Part shown: piece after piece, positions 25,456 to 34,945 of the stretch
Layout: each line of letters starts with the position of its first letter
Numbering within the stretch: position 1 is the first letter of the stretch
Source of the DNA: Porphyromonas sp. COT-290 OH3588
GTDB taxonomy: Bacteria; Bacteroidota; Bacteroidia; Bacteroidales; Porphyromonadaceae
Direction of reading: 5' to 3'
NCBI RefSeq assembly: GCF_000769075.1
Contig: NZ_JRFC01000038.1
Location: forward strand, 36,949 to 100,948
Length of the DNA: 64,000 bases
Made by a program: the position numbers and the translations under genes
The notes under the pieces: model-generated
Seen by the model: the letters and a program-made list of their open reading frames with translations, nothing else
Told to the model about the DNA's origin: nothing
Database searches by the model: none

Positions 25456-26904
25456 ATGCACTATAAATCTGATCACAACCCTAACCCCTACCGCAACCTC
25501 CGCTATATAGGCATACAAACCTTGGGGATCCTCGCTATTCTGATTGCCGTACTAATGGGCAATACAGAGATCAAAGCTCTAGAAGCCCCCAAAGAGCAAC
25601 TATGGATTGTATATACCCTTTGGTGGATAACGGCTCTGGCAGGATATGCTGCTAGTTTCTTCGCCGAGCTTCGTAGCTACTTACGGGAGTTTAGACCCAA
25701 ATATATCCCCAAGATTATCTTGGTAGTCGGTGCTATCAGCTGGAGCTATAGTATATGGTGGACGGAGAATGCCGAGATTGTGTACCTCACCGTTTGTACA
25801 GGGCTTTTGCTCTGGCGAAGGCGGTTTACCCTAAGCAATATCGGTGTCGTACACTGGGCTTGCATCATCTATGTGCTTACCACTGCCATAGGTGCGCTTT
25901 GGAGCGAATATCCAGAGCGAGGAGCACACTTCACGGAGAAGCAATTGATGCTTATCTTACTCCCTCTTTCGGCGGGTATTCTCTCACTGAGTAAGGAGCA
26001 AGTCCTCAGGATCTCTTGGGTCATACTACGTCTAAGCCTATCGGTGCTAGTATTACAGATTCTCGTCTACCTATACCTCGTCACTGTTTATTCGGGCGGG
26101 GTACTTGACGGGCTTACCATCAACAAATTCTATCTAAAAGCTTTCCCTCATACGACGATTTACAACATCTTGATGCCTTGGGCCCACATGGAGCATCCGT
26201 CCTATCACTTACTCTTCTTCAGCGCACCTTGGGCAAGCATCATCGCCCTATCGTCAAGCCTACGTAGGAACTTACGTTTGGAACTCGGGCTGTATTATCT
26301 ATTTCTCATCATTTTCACCTTCATCACTCAGGCCAGATATGGCTTCTGGGTTATTGGGCTACTACCGTTATTGGCACTCTCGAGTTACATCAAAGGCATA
26401 CGCTCCTCGACCAAGCTGCGCTATATGCTTGGAGTAATAGTTGCAACTATATTGATCGGCACCATTTATTATCTCTATCAGCACAATGTTTTCAGCGATG
26501 GACCTCGCCTTGAGATGTTCGTCTATGCGATAGAGCACATCAAGCGCTATGGTATATTTGGAGCTGGCTCTGGCACAGACTATACCCTGATTATGGAACG
26601 CTTTGGGCATCCTCATAGCCACAATTCTTTCCTTTCTGTCGCCCTAGACACTGGCATCATTGGGGTAGTAGCGATGCTTGCTCTAGTATGCTCTACGATT
26701 TATGCTGCTGTGAAGTACCATAATCGAGCAATCCTCTACTGGATGTTACTGCTGCTGCCGATGATGCTCATCGACTCTCCTTTCTATGTCTATCAGGTTA
26801 TCCCTCCGATGGCGCTATACTTCCTGCTACTAGGTGGCAACCACTTGGCGGACTCAGGCAAGGAGACTGGCAAATCACCCGTGGTATCACCCCCTATTCA
26901 ATAA
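25456..26904 (+). CDS. O-antigen ligase / polymerase family membrane protein (Wzy_C-type)
   Basis: 482 residues with about twelve membrane helices. The signature lies in GIFGAGSGTDYTL followed by HPHSHNSFLSVALDTGIIG, the HNxxL-type motif of the O-antigen ligase superfamily (WaaL/Wzy). Such enzymes transfer or polymerise undecaprenyl-linked glycans in the periplasm. The glycosyltransferase immediately upstream supports this. Ligase and polymerase cannot be told apart here. It ends with a short polar tail. Confidence 0.85.
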   Translation: MHYKSDHNPNPYRNLRYIGIQTLGILAILIAVLMGNTEIKALEAPKEQLWIVYTLWWITALAGYAASFFAELRSYLREFRPKYIPKIILVVGAISWSYSIWWTENAEIVYLTVCTGLLLWRRRFTLSNIGVVHWACIIYVLTTAIGALWSEYPERGAHFTEKQLMLILLPLSAGILSLSKEQVLRISWVILRLSLSVLVLQILVYLYLVTVYSGGVLDGLTINKFYLKAFPHTTIYNILMPWAHMEHPSYHLLFFSAPWASIIALSSSLRRNLRLELGLYYLFLIIFTFITQARYGFWVIGLLPLLALSSYIKGIRSSTKLRYMLGVIVATILIGTIYYLYQHNVFSDGPRLEMFVYAIEHIKRYGIFGAGSGTDYTLIMERFGHPHSHNSFLSVALDTGIIGVVAMLALVCSTIYAAVKYHNRAILYWMLLLLPMMLIDSPFYVYQVIPPMALYFLLLGGNHLADSGKETGKSPVVSPPIQ

Positions 26905-26907
26905 AAA

Positions 26908-27738
26908 ATGGCTCAACAAGCTCCTATTGGCGTATTCGACTCTGGCTACGGAGGGCTAACGATCCTCTCTTCCATACGTAAGCTCTTACCCCAGTACGAC
27001 TATATCTATCTCGGCGACAATGCACGATCACCCTATGGTACTCGCTCATTCGACGTAATCAAAGACTTCACACTTCAGGCAGTGAGGTTCCTCTTTGAGC
27101 AGGGCTGCCCGCTAGTTATCCTAGCGTGCAACACAGCCTCGGCCAAAGCTCTGCGTGAGATACAGCAACGCTATCTACCGACCTGCGAAGATCCGACACG
27201 TCGCGTGCTAGGCGTCATACGTCCCACAGTGGAAGCACTAGAAGCCACCAGTCAAAGTGGGCACATCGGCATACTCGCCACACCCGGCACAGTATCGGCA
27301 CATTCCTATCTACTCGAGGTACAGAAGCTCCTACCCCACCTATCTATCTACGAACATGCCTGCCCAATGTGGGTGCCGCTTGTAGAGAATGGGGAGAGCC
27401 AATCGGAGGGTGCGGACTACTTCGTCAAGAGAGAGATTGATGCCGTCATGCAACATCATCCCGAGATCGACGCCCTAGTCTTGGCTTGTACTCACTACCC
27501 TCTGCTCCGTCCCAAGATAGAGCACTACCTCCCCGAGGGAGTTCAGCTCATCGCACAGGGCGAACTGGTCGCCTCCTCGCTACAAGACTACCTACATAGG
27601 CACCCCGAGATGGAAGTTCGCCTAAGCACAGGTGGAGGCATCGAGTACTTGACTACGGAGTGTGCCGATAGATTTGGTAACTTAGCCTCTATCTTCATCT
27701 CCGAGGAGGTCAAGGCACGCAGAATCAAAATTGACTAA
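26908..27738 (+). CDS. murI: Glutamate racemase
   Basis: Makes D-glutamate for peptidoglycan. The 276-residue protein has FDSGYGGLTILSSI, the first catalytic Cys74 in LACNTASA and the second, Cys194, in LACTHYPLL. It follows the ligase-like gene by 3 bp and overlaps the upstream extension of the namZ frame, so the four genes from 24367 to 29002 look cotranscribed. Confidence 0.97.
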   Translation: MAQQAPIGVFDSGYGGLTILSSIRKLLPQYDYIYLGDNARSPYGTRSFDVIKDFTLQAVRFLFEQGCPLVILACNTASAKALREIQQRYLPTCEDPTRRVLGVIRPTVEALEATSQSGHIGILATPGTVSAHSYLLEVQKLLPHLSIYEHACPMWVPLVENGESQSEGADYFVKREIDAVMQHHPEIDALVLACTHYPLLRPKIEHYLPEGVQLIAQGELVASSLQDYLHRHPEMEVRLSTGGGIEYLTTECADRFGNLASIFISEEVKARRIKID

Positions 27739-27742
27739 AACT

Positions 27743-29002
27743 ATGAAAACGAGCCTCTCCTCCCTACTCTATCTCCTGCTTTTGCTATCAGTTTGGGATC
27801 ATCTAGAGGGATCTAATACTCCTCTGAGGCAAGACGAGCTATCCCAGCAATATCATATTATGACTAAGAAGGTAGCTCCTCGAATACGAGTAGGTGCCGA
27901 ACGTATGGAGCTACTCCTGCCAAAGCTCAAAGGCAAGCGTGTTGCCCTCATGGCCAATCAGTCCTCTATCGTAGGAGCGGGGAGGACGCATCTGCTAGAT
28001 ACACTCATCGCCAGTAAGGTGCGAGTAAAAAAGATTTTTGTGCCAGAGCATGGATTTCGTGGGACAGTAGATGCAGGCAAGTATGTACGTAATGGTAGAG
28101 ATGTCAAAACGGGGGTACCAATCGTCAGTTTGTATGGTCGTCAGAAACGACCAACCCCCAAAATGCTACAAGATGTTGATGTAATCGTATTCGACTTACA
28201 AGATGTCGGTGCTCGATTCTATACCTATATCAGCTCGATGCACTACCTCATGGAGGCTGCGGCAGAGGAGCAGAAGCGCCTCATCATCTGTGACCGACCG
28301 AACCCAAACGACTATATAGATGGACCTATCCTAGAGGCCGACTGTAAGTCCTTCATTGGTATGCACTCTATCCCCATAATGCACGGCATGACGGTGGGCG
28401 AATTGGCGCAGATGATCAACGGGGAGAGGTGGCTCAGAGGAGGCAACATCTGCTCACTTGATATCATCTCAATAGACGGCTGGCAACATGGAGAGCCGTA
28501 CACACTCCCCGTTCGCCCTAGCCCCAACCTACCAGATGCTCGCTCGATAGAGTTATATCCGTCACTATGCTTCTTCGAGGCAACAATACTAAGTGTAGGT
28601 AGAGGCACAGAGCAGCCCTTCAGGATATTGGGCTATCCACACAAAGGTTACGGAGCCTTTACTTTTACGCCGAGAGTAACGCACGGAGCAGACAGCAACC
28701 CTAAGCACAAAGATCAAGTCTGCTACGGCATAGATCTCACCGACGAAGATCACCCCAAGCGACAGCTATCCCTCAAGTGGCTGATTCACTACTATAACCT
28801 TGCCAAGCAACATGGGCACAAGCTAATTGATCGTCCACGCACGTTTGAGCTGATTGCGGGCAATAAGCAGCTAGCCCAACAACTAGAGTCGGGGCTAAGC
28901 GAAGCCGAAATCCGAGAAAGCTGGCGGCAGGGACTAGAACTCTTCAAGCGAAAACGCAAGCAATATCTTCTCTATCCTGACTATCCTAGTGAGAGTCATT
29001 AG
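27743..29002 (+). CDS. Exo-beta-N-acetylmuramidase NamZ-type protein (DUF1343)
   Basis: 419 residues. DUF1343 proteins include NamZ, which releases terminal MurNAc from peptidoglycan fragments. Visible family motifs are GKRVALMANQSS, KKIFVPEHGFRG (about 97-107), VFDLQDVGARFYTYISSM, ICDRPNP and SVGRGTEQPF. The N-terminus (LLYLLLLLSVWDHLEG) is a signal peptide, so it acts in the periplasm. ATG 27743 is preferred over an in-frame TTG at 27731, which overlaps murI. Neighbouring murI fits cell-wall turnover. Confidence 0.88.
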   Translation: MKTSLSSLLYLLLLLSVWDHLEGSNTPLRQDELSQQYHIMTKKVAPRIRVGAERMELLLPKLKGKRVALMANQSSIVGAGRTHLLDTLIASKVRVKKIFVPEHGFRGTVDAGKYVRNGRDVKTGVPIVSLYGRQKRPTPKMLQDVDVIVFDLQDVGARFYTYISSMHYLMEAAAEEQKRLIICDRPNPNDYIDGPILEADCKSFIGMHSIPIMHGMTVGELAQMINGERWLRGGNICSLDIISIDGWQHGEPYTLPVRPSPNLPDARSIELYPSLCFFEATILSVGRGTEQPFRILGYPHKGYGAFTFTPRVTHGADSNPKHKDQVCYGIDLTDEDHPKRQLSLKWLIHYYNLAKQHGHKLIDRPRTFELIAGNKQLAQQLESGLSEAEIRESWRQGLELFKRKRKQYLLYPDYPSESH

Positions 29003-29307
29003 CCAGATCCAGCAACTCTGCACAATAGCAAACGGTATTAGACCGAGAGTTAGTTCGAGTAAGGCATAGGGCTATCTCACGGATTTCGAGGCATGAGGCG
29101 GTGTGTCCTACGCAAGCAGCTGTGTTACTTGCAACATTTGCTCCGCACAGACTTCGCTGGCTTCAATCTTAGCACCTTGCATTTTGACATTCTAGAACAC
29201 CTAAAGGAGGGGGCTGCAAGCAAAAGTGATTTTGCCACAGCCCCCTTAGTTTTGTATTTAGATACCAAAGCTATACAGTCACATACTATTCTTTGGCACT
29301 GGATCCG
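29003..29307. other. Intergenic region between convergent namZ and rseP
   Basis: 305 bp holding a terminator near 29201-29249. A 76-codon frame at 29093-29323 runs through the terminator and into rseP and shows no protein-like features. Confidence 0.5.
29201..29249 (+). terminator. Hairpin terminator between namZ and rseP
   Basis: GGGGGCTG (29209-29216) pairs with CAGCCCCC (29238-29245), extended by CAAAA/TTTTG inside and CTAA/TTAG outside, and followed on + by GTTTTG. It may serve both converging genes. Confidence 0.8.
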
Positions 29308-30663
29308 CTACTTGATTAGATAGCGGTAAATGTCGTTTCCGTTGGCATAAAGCATCAGCAGGATCAGCAGTACCATACCCACAGTTTGGATATACATCAT
29401 CACCTTATCACTGAGCTTACGCCGTGTGATCATCTCCAGCAAGATGAAGACAATATGCCCTCCGTCTAGAGCAGGAATAGGCAGTAGGTTCATAACCGCA
29501 AGGATAATTGAGAGGAAAGCTGTTACGCTCCAGAAGGCTAACCAATCGAAGCCAGAGGGGAATAGCTTAGCCATTGTGCCTAGGCCTCCCATGGACTTGG
29601 CGCCTTCCTTAGTAAAGACATATCTGAGGCTGCTTACATAGCCTCCAATAGTCGTGGTAGCGCGACGAATACCAGCCGGAACTGCCTCGAAGACGCCATA
29701 GCTAATCTGCTCAACGGGGTAGAGCTCCTGCATAGGACGAATGACCACACCAATCTGCCCAACCGTATCTACGGCCACTTGATAGCAAACGGCTCGGCTA
29801 TCACTCTCTGTGTCGAAGGCCTTTGTCCCTAGTTTGGCCTGCCCCACTGGGATCGCCATAATCTCTACTGTCGTGCCTTTGGCTGCTTGTAGAGCTGAGA
29901 TAACAGCCTCGATGTCGGGTGTTGCTTGCCCATTGATTGCAATGATATTATCCCCCTTATGCAGGCCCGTGGCAAGTGTTTCGTCACGTACTACGCTATC
30001 TACGACGAAGGGGACACGTGGAGTTGCGAAGCTCTGCTCTGCGGCCAGCATACGCTCAACGAAATCGTTGGGCATAGCGATGGTGATCGTATCCTTGTGG
30101 TCACGGAGCACCTTAATCTCCTTGGCATTGATAAGTTTGCCAGTAAACTGAGTACTCAAGGCATTGAGATGCCCTACCCCATCAGCCTCGAGAATGATGT
30201 CCCCATCTCTGAAGCCTACTTGCTGAGCAACCTCGGAAAACTTCCAACCAGACTCCACCGACTTACTATCAAGGTGCTTGTCTCCCCATGTGAAAGCAAT
30301 CCCTATATAGATAATCATCGCCAAGATGACGTTGAAGATAATACCACCAGCCATGATTAGGAGGCGCTGCCAAGCTTTCTTGCTCCTAAACTCATCGGGC
30401 TTAGGGGCACTCTTGAGTCCCTCGCTATCCATAGACTCGTCCACCATACCAGCTATTTGGCAGTAGCCACCGAGGGGGAGCCAACCCAAACCGTAGACCG
30501 TGCCGCTGCGCTTGGATTTATATTTGAAAAGCGAAAACCACGGGTTGAAAAACAGATAAAACTTCTCGACCCTTGCTCCAAACAGACGAGCCATGGCGAA
30601 GTGACCTAGCTCATGTATGAACACAAGGATAGAGAGCGATGCAATTAATTGTAGGATATTCAT
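29308..30663 (-). CDS. rseP: RIP metalloprotease RseP (site-2 protease)
   Basis: Intramembrane zinc protease. The 451-residue protein has HELGH at 17-21 in the first membrane helix, a PDZ-like periplasmic region (about 125-300) and the third zinc-ligand motif NLLPIPALDGGH (about 391-402) in a later helix. It usually cleaves anti-sigma factors or leftover signal peptides. It is third in the operon rimM-dxr-rseP, 33 bp after dxr, an order common in Bacteroidetes. Confidence 0.95.
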   Translation of the reverse strand: MNILQLIASLSILVFIHELGHFAMARLFGARVEKFYLFFNPWFSLFKYKSKRSGTVYGLGWLPLGGYCQIAGMVDESMDSEGLKSAPKPDEFRSKKAWQRLLIMAGGIIFNVILAMIIYIGIAFTWGDKHLDSKSVESGWKFSEVAQQVGFRDGDIILEADGVGHLNALSTQFTGKLINAKEIKVLRDHKDTITIAMPNDFVERMLAAEQSFATPRVPFVVDSVVRDETLATGLHKGDNIIAINGQATPDIEAVISALQAAKGTTVEIMAIPVGQAKLGTKAFDTESDSRAVCYQVAVDTVGQIGVVIRPMQELYPVEQISYGVFEAVPAGIRRATTTIGGYVSSLRYVFTKEGAKSMGGLGTMAKLFPSGFDWLAFWSVTAFLSIILAVMNLLPIPALDGGHIVFILLEMITRRKLSDKVMMYIQTVGMVLLILLMLYANGNDIYRYLIK

Positions 30664-30696
30664 ATCAATTTGTTTGTTATTTATTCATTTCGAAGC

Positions 30697-31854
30697 CTAG
30701 CACTGATGGGCCTTAACCCACTCCCAGCTGAGGCGACGTACCTCGGCATCGGTCTGCTCAAGGATATCGAGATCTATTTCCCCGACGTGCACCCGCCCAT
30801 CAAGCATCTGGGCGATCAGACGGCTCATATCGGTGAAGCTGATTTGCTCGCAAAGGAAGGCTGCTACCGCAACCTCATTGGCAGCATTGAGTACACAAGG
30901 GGCATTGCCAGCAAGCTCAACGGCTCGATATGCAAGGGCTAGATTGGGGAAACGCTCGGTATCTGGGAGCTCAAATGTGAAGCCTTGGCTAAGGAAATCG
31001 TATCGAGGATAGTCATTCGGGATACGGCGAGTAAGGCCTAGCGCATAGCTGATAGGCAGACGCATATCGGGAATACCAAGCTGAGCCTTAACCACACCAT
31101 CACGAAACTGTACCATCGAATGAATAATGCTCTGCGGGTGAACCAACACATCTATCTCGCCCGGATCGCAATCGAAGAGCCACTTAGCCTCCATCATCTC
31201 AAATCCTTTGTTCATCAGCGAAGCCGAGTCGATCGTCACCTTAGCCCCCATAACCCAATTCGGGTGCTTGAGAGCCTGATCTACCCGCACATGCTCTAGA
31301 TCCTCCCGAGCATAAGTACGGAAGGGGCCGCCAGAAGCCGTAAGGATAAGGCGTTCAAATCTCTCTTCTTCCCCTATAAGACACTGATAGATCGCCGAAT
31401 GTTCGCTATCCACAGGGATAATACGTGCGCCGTGCTGCCGAGCTAGTGGCATTATCAATTCGCCTGCTACCACGAGCGTTTCTTTGTTAGCCAATCCAAT
31501 AGTTTTGCCGTGTCGCACTGCGGCCAATGTTGGTCGCAGACCAGAGTAGCCGACCATAGCCGTGATGACAAGATCCACGACCTCATGCGTCACGACCTCC
31601 TCGATTGCTTTGGCTCCCGAGAGTACTTGAGTCGAGCTCCCCGACAGGGCTTCCGCCACGGTACTATACTGGCTCTCGTCCGCTATGACGGCATAGCGAG
31701 GGGCAAACTCTATAGCCTGCTGGATCAGCAGATCGGCATTGCGCCCAGCTGTAATGGCATAGACCTCGAAGTCCTCGGGGTTGGCTCTGATGATATCTAG
31801 GGTTTGCGTCCCGATAGACCCCGTAGAGCCTAGTATTGCTATATGTCGCTTCAT
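30697..31854 (-). CDS. dxr: 1-deoxy-D-xylulose 5-phosphate reductoisomerase
   Basis: Converts DXP to MEP with NADPH, the first committed MEP-pathway step. The 385-residue protein has the NADPH loop GSTGSIGTQTLDIIR at the N-terminus, ANKETLVVAGELIM, and the metal/substrate region PVDSEHSAIYQCL followed by LTASGGPFR. It starts 3 bp after the rimM stop. Confidence 0.97.
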   Translation of the reverse strand: MKRHIAILGSTGSIGTQTLDIIRANPEDFEVYAITAGRNADLLIQQAIEFAPRYAVIADESQYSTVAEALSGSSTQVLSGAKAIEEVVTHEVVDLVITAMVGYSGLRPTLAAVRHGKTIGLANKETLVVAGELIMPLARQHGARIIPVDSEHSAIYQCLIGEEERFERLILTASGGPFRTYAREDLEHVRVDQALKHPNWVMGAKVTIDSASLMNKGFEMMEAKWLFDCDPGEIDVLVHPQSIIHSMVQFRDGVVKAQLGIPDMRLPISYALGLTRRIPNDYPRYDFLSQGFTFELPDTERFPNLALAYRAVELAGNAPCVLNAANEVAVAAFLCEQISFTDMSRLIAQMLDGRVHVGEIDLDILEQTDAEVRRLSWEWVKAHQC

Positions 31855-31857
31855 AAA

Positions 31858-32418
31858 CTAGTCTATATCATATTCGGCAGAATCGTCGAGTAGCCCAGCA
31901 GGGATAATCAGAGAGATCGTGCGCTGCACTACATCTATACCAGCGAGTAGCTCGTCTGCGATAGGGAGTATAAGCACCTCTCCCGTTGTGCGCTCGACAG
32001 TAATAAGGGTGTTGATGGTTGTTTCGTCTACCTCTGTGATGGTACCGATGAGCAGGTTGCTCTCGCCATCTAAGAGATTGTAGCCAACGAAGTGTGCGTA
32101 CTCAAGCAGATCAGTGACGTCTTCGGCTTCGCTGAGGTAGGCCTTGTCTAGCCAAACGGGGGTATTCACCCAGCGCTCGGCAGCCTCTTTGCTCTCTAAC
32201 CCAGAGAACTTAATGATGTCGATATCACCGGCCTTACTGCGCAAACCCTCTACACGAAAGGGAATGAGCAAACCATGCTCCTCCAGCATCAAAAATAGAG
32301 CCTCTTCGTCGTCAATCAAGTTGCTAATGTCGATACTCAGCTTAGCCGTAATCTCTCCTGAGAGCCCATGGCTACGGCCAAGGGTGCCGATGCACTCAAA
32401 ATCTTCTTTCTTCAACAT
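31858..32418 (-). CDS. rimM: Ribosome maturation factor RimM
   Basis: Assists 30S head assembly by binding S19. The 186-residue protein has the N-terminal RimM barrel (IGTLGRSHGLSGEITAKLS) and a C-terminal PRC-barrel (FVGYNLLDGESNLLIGTITEV). The acidic C-terminus ends DDSAEYDID. First gene of the leftward operon with dxr and rseP. Confidence 0.92.
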   Translation of the reverse strand: MLKKEDFECIGTLGRSHGLSGEITAKLSIDISNLIDDEEALFLMLEEHGLLIPFRVEGLRSKAGDIDIIKFSGLESKEAAERWVNTPVWLDKAYLSEAEDVTDLLEYAHFVGYNLLDGESNLLIGTITEVDETTINTLITVERTTGEVLILPIADELLAGIDVVQRTISLIIPAGLLDDSAEYDID

Positions 32419-32454
32419 AGTCTACACCGTCTGTATATCTGCCATAAAACTCGC

Positions 32455-32485
32455 CAAAGTTCGCTAATTATCGCCACTTAACCAA
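32455..32485 (-). promoter_or_regulatory. Candidate promoter of rimM-dxr-rseP
   Basis: On the minus strand, TTG (32485-32483), a 20-bp spacer and GAACTTTG (32462-32455), one base off TAnnTTTG. The predicted 5' UTR is about 30 nt. Confidence 0.5.
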
Positions 32486-32893
32486 CAAACTTCTATTTCT
32501 ACGAGGCCTCTGGTTGAGGACTTATCCCTGAGGTAGGGGGTATGGTGGTACTAAACCAAGGGATGGAGGAATACGATAACTAGGGCACATCTCTTCGGAG
32601 CAAGCTTTGCTTTATGTGGAGCAGATCTTGCTCTATATAGAGGAAGCCTATCTCTATGTAGAGCAAACCTCCCTCCAAAGATTGGAGGCGGAGCTGGGCT
32701 AACTGCTATTTGCCGAAAAGGCAATACCGATCGCTAACTCTCGCCTCATAAACGCCCACACCTGCCCAACGGCTCCAATATCGCTGGTGAGTTAATGCAC
32801 GAGTAGGTATGCAGCAGGCGCCTCAGCTCCAAAACAGATGAAGACAATACTGACGAATTCATTACCTTTGTAGATAACCATTTTAGGATATTT
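32486..32893. other. Intergenic region with a 21-bp tandem array
   Basis: This stretch lies between divergent rimM and the 7TM-HD gene. It holds the heptad-coding tandem repeat at 32598-32681 and, near its right end, a -7 box TACCTTTG at 32863-32870, 23 bp before the 7TM-HD ATG. No full gene is seen. Confidence 0.6.
32598..32681 (+). repeat. Imperfect 21-bp tandem repeat (four units)
   Basis: Units begin at 32598, 32619, 32640 and 32661, each starting GAG(C/G)A. In this frame they read EQALLYV, EQILLYI, EEAYLYV, EQTSLQR, then LEAELG and a TAA at 32700. There is no ATG, and a TAA at 32577 closes the frame upstream, so it is either a remnant of a coiled-coil gene or a DNA-level repeat. Confidence 0.7.
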
Positions 32894-34945
32894 ATGTGGA
32901 AGATTATTAGCATTCCTCAAGCTTTCAAGAAGAATGTACGTACGCTTCTTGGCTTTTTGCTTGTTGCTGTACTGATTACGTTGCTCACTCCCGGCAACGG
33001 CGGGTTTCGCTATCAGTTCAGCAAAGGGAAGCCATGGCAATACGACCTACTGACAGCCCCCTATGACTTCCCTATCTACAAGGCAGAGAGCGAGCTAAGT
33101 CTGGAGCAAGACAGCATACGAGAGGCTATGAAGCCCGTATATACCTACGATGAGGAAATCATGGCCTTGATGCTCGCCGAGCTCAAAGACGAGTATTATG
33201 CCCGTATGTCCAAAAGCATTCCCCACGCCTACTACATATATGTACATCAAGAACTTCGACGCCTCTACACACGAGGGCTAATACAAGCAGATCAACTCGT
33301 GAACCTGAGGGAGCGAGAGAAGCTGGAGATCAACCTAGTAGTCAAGGAGAATATCATGAAGCGTGAGCCCATTACACGCTTCTACAGCCTCAAAGAAGCC
33401 TACGAGCAACTATACGACAACAAGCCCAACGCTCTAGATGCCGACCTGCTACAACAGATGGATCTATCTCGATATCTGCGTGACAACGTGCTGTACAACG
33501 AGGATCTGACCCAAAAGCTCATTCAAGCCGAGCTCAACGATCTATCTCCCTCGGTAGGGCTAATACAGCAAGGGGAGCGCATCATCGACAAAGGAGAGAT
33601 CGTGACGCCATACACCTACAACCTATTGCGCTCACTGGCTCAAGAGCAAGACAAGCGTAGCGGCGGTACACTCCAGCAGTGGAGCCTACGCATCGGTAGT
33701 TTGCTTTCTATGGGGCTACTCTTCTTCGTGCTCGGTCTGTATCTTATTTTGTTTATCCCGAGCTTTGTGCAGCAGCGCAAGAATATGTTATTCCTGCTCA
33801 TCTCGCTCTTCATCTTCGTAGGTCTAACGGCAGTCAATATCCACTATGATCTCTTCAACCAGTACATCATACCCTATGTGATGTTTGCGATCATGATGCG
33901 TACGTTCTTCGACTCGCATACTTCGCTGATCACCTACATCATTATGGTACTGGCCTCGGCGATATTCATTGCCGAGCCTCTTGGCTTTATCCTAATCCAA
34001 GTAGTCGCAGGCTTGGTTGCGCTCATTGCCTTGCAGACGCTCAGCTCTAGAGCTCAGCTCATTCGAGCCGCCTTCCTTGTGTACCTATTCTACACGATTG
34101 TTTCGCTAGCCATCACGATCATGAATGAGGGAGGCATACGTCACGATTACTGGGTTATCCAGCTCTACTTCGCCATCAATCTGATTTTCTTGACCTTCAC
34201 CTACATTTTGGCTTTCATCGTGGAGAAAATATTCGGCTATGTATCCAACGTGAGCCTCGTAGAGCTGAGCGACGTCAATACACCACTACTCAAGGAACTG
34301 AGCGAGATTGCCCCCGGCACCTTCCAGCACTCTCTACAAGTATCCATTCTCGCCACAGAAGCAGCGAGCAAGATCGGAGGCGATGTGCAGCTCATACGCA
34401 CAGGGGCTCTGTACCACGACATCGGTAAGATTAAGAATCCGTCCTACTTCACAGAGAACCAAGGCGTCAATAATCCGCACAACCTGCTATCCTGCGAGGA
34501 GAGTGCGCAAATTATCATTCGCCATGTAACGGACGGGATAGCTCTGGCACAGAAACACAATCTACCACCACAGATTATCGACTTCATACGTACGCACCAC
34601 GGTAGGGGTATGACCCGCTACTTCTACAATACATACTGCAACCAGCACCCAGACCAAGAGGTAGACCCGACGCCATTCTCTTACCCGGGACCCAATCCGT
34701 GGACCAAAGAACAAGGTATCTTGATGCTGGCCGATGCTGTCGAAGCCTCGAGCCGAAGCCTCAAAGAGCATACAGAAGATGGGATACGCCTACTGACCAA
34801 TCGTATCATTGACTCGATCGTATCGGAGGGCCTACTCAACGACACGCCCCTGACCTTCAGAGATATTCAAACCATCAAGGAGGTATTCCTCATCAAGCTC
34901 AAGACGATGTATCACTCACGTATCACCTATCCAGAGAAGCAATGA
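32894..34945 (+). CDS. 7TM-HD phosphohydrolase (PgpH-like, probable cyclic di-AMP phosphodiesterase)
   Basis: 683 residues. An N-terminal helix (about 12-32) leads to an extracytoplasmic 7TMR-HDED domain (about 40-260), then seven membrane helices (about 265-445) and a cytoplasmic HD domain (about 475-670). The HD pair is His507-Asp508 in LYHDIGKIKNPSYFTENQ; HHGRGMTRYF supplies further metal ligands. Listeria PgpH of this architecture degrades c-di-AMP, so the same role is inferred. Its stop overlaps the aroK start (ATGA). Confidence 0.88.
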   Translation: MWKIISIPQAFKKNVRTLLGFLLVAVLITLLTPGNGGFRYQFSKGKPWQYDLLTAPYDFPIYKAESELSLEQDSIREAMKPVYTYDEEIMALMLAELKDEYYARMSKSIPHAYYIYVHQELRRLYTRGLIQADQLVNLREREKLEINLVVKENIMKREPITRFYSLKEAYEQLYDNKPNALDADLLQQMDLSRYLRDNVLYNEDLTQKLIQAELNDLSPSVGLIQQGERIIDKGEIVTPYTYNLLRSLAQEQDKRSGGTLQQWSLRIGSLLSMGLLFFVLGLYLILFIPSFVQQRKNMLFLLISLFIFVGLTAVNIHYDLFNQYIIPYVMFAIMMRTFFDSHTSLITYIIMVLASAIFIAEPLGFILIQVVAGLVALIALQTLSSRAQLIRAAFLVYLFYTIVSLAITIMNEGGIRHDYWVIQLYFAINLIFLTFTYILAFIVEKIFGYVSNVSLVELSDVNTPLLKELSEIAPGTFQHSLQVSILATEAASKIGGDVQLIRTGALYHDIGKIKNPSYFTENQGVNNPHNLLSCEESAQIIIRHVTDGIALAQKHNLPPQIIDFIRTHHGRGMTRYFYNTYCNQHPDQEVDPTPFSYPGPNPWTKEQGILMLADAVEASSRSLKEHTEDGIRLLTNRIIDSIVSEGLLNDTPLTFRDIQTIKEVFLIKLKTMYHSRITYPEKQ

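Noticed and set aside
29093..29323. 76-codon frame between namZ and rseP
   Set aside because: It passes through a terminator hairpin and into rseP; its composition is not protein-like.
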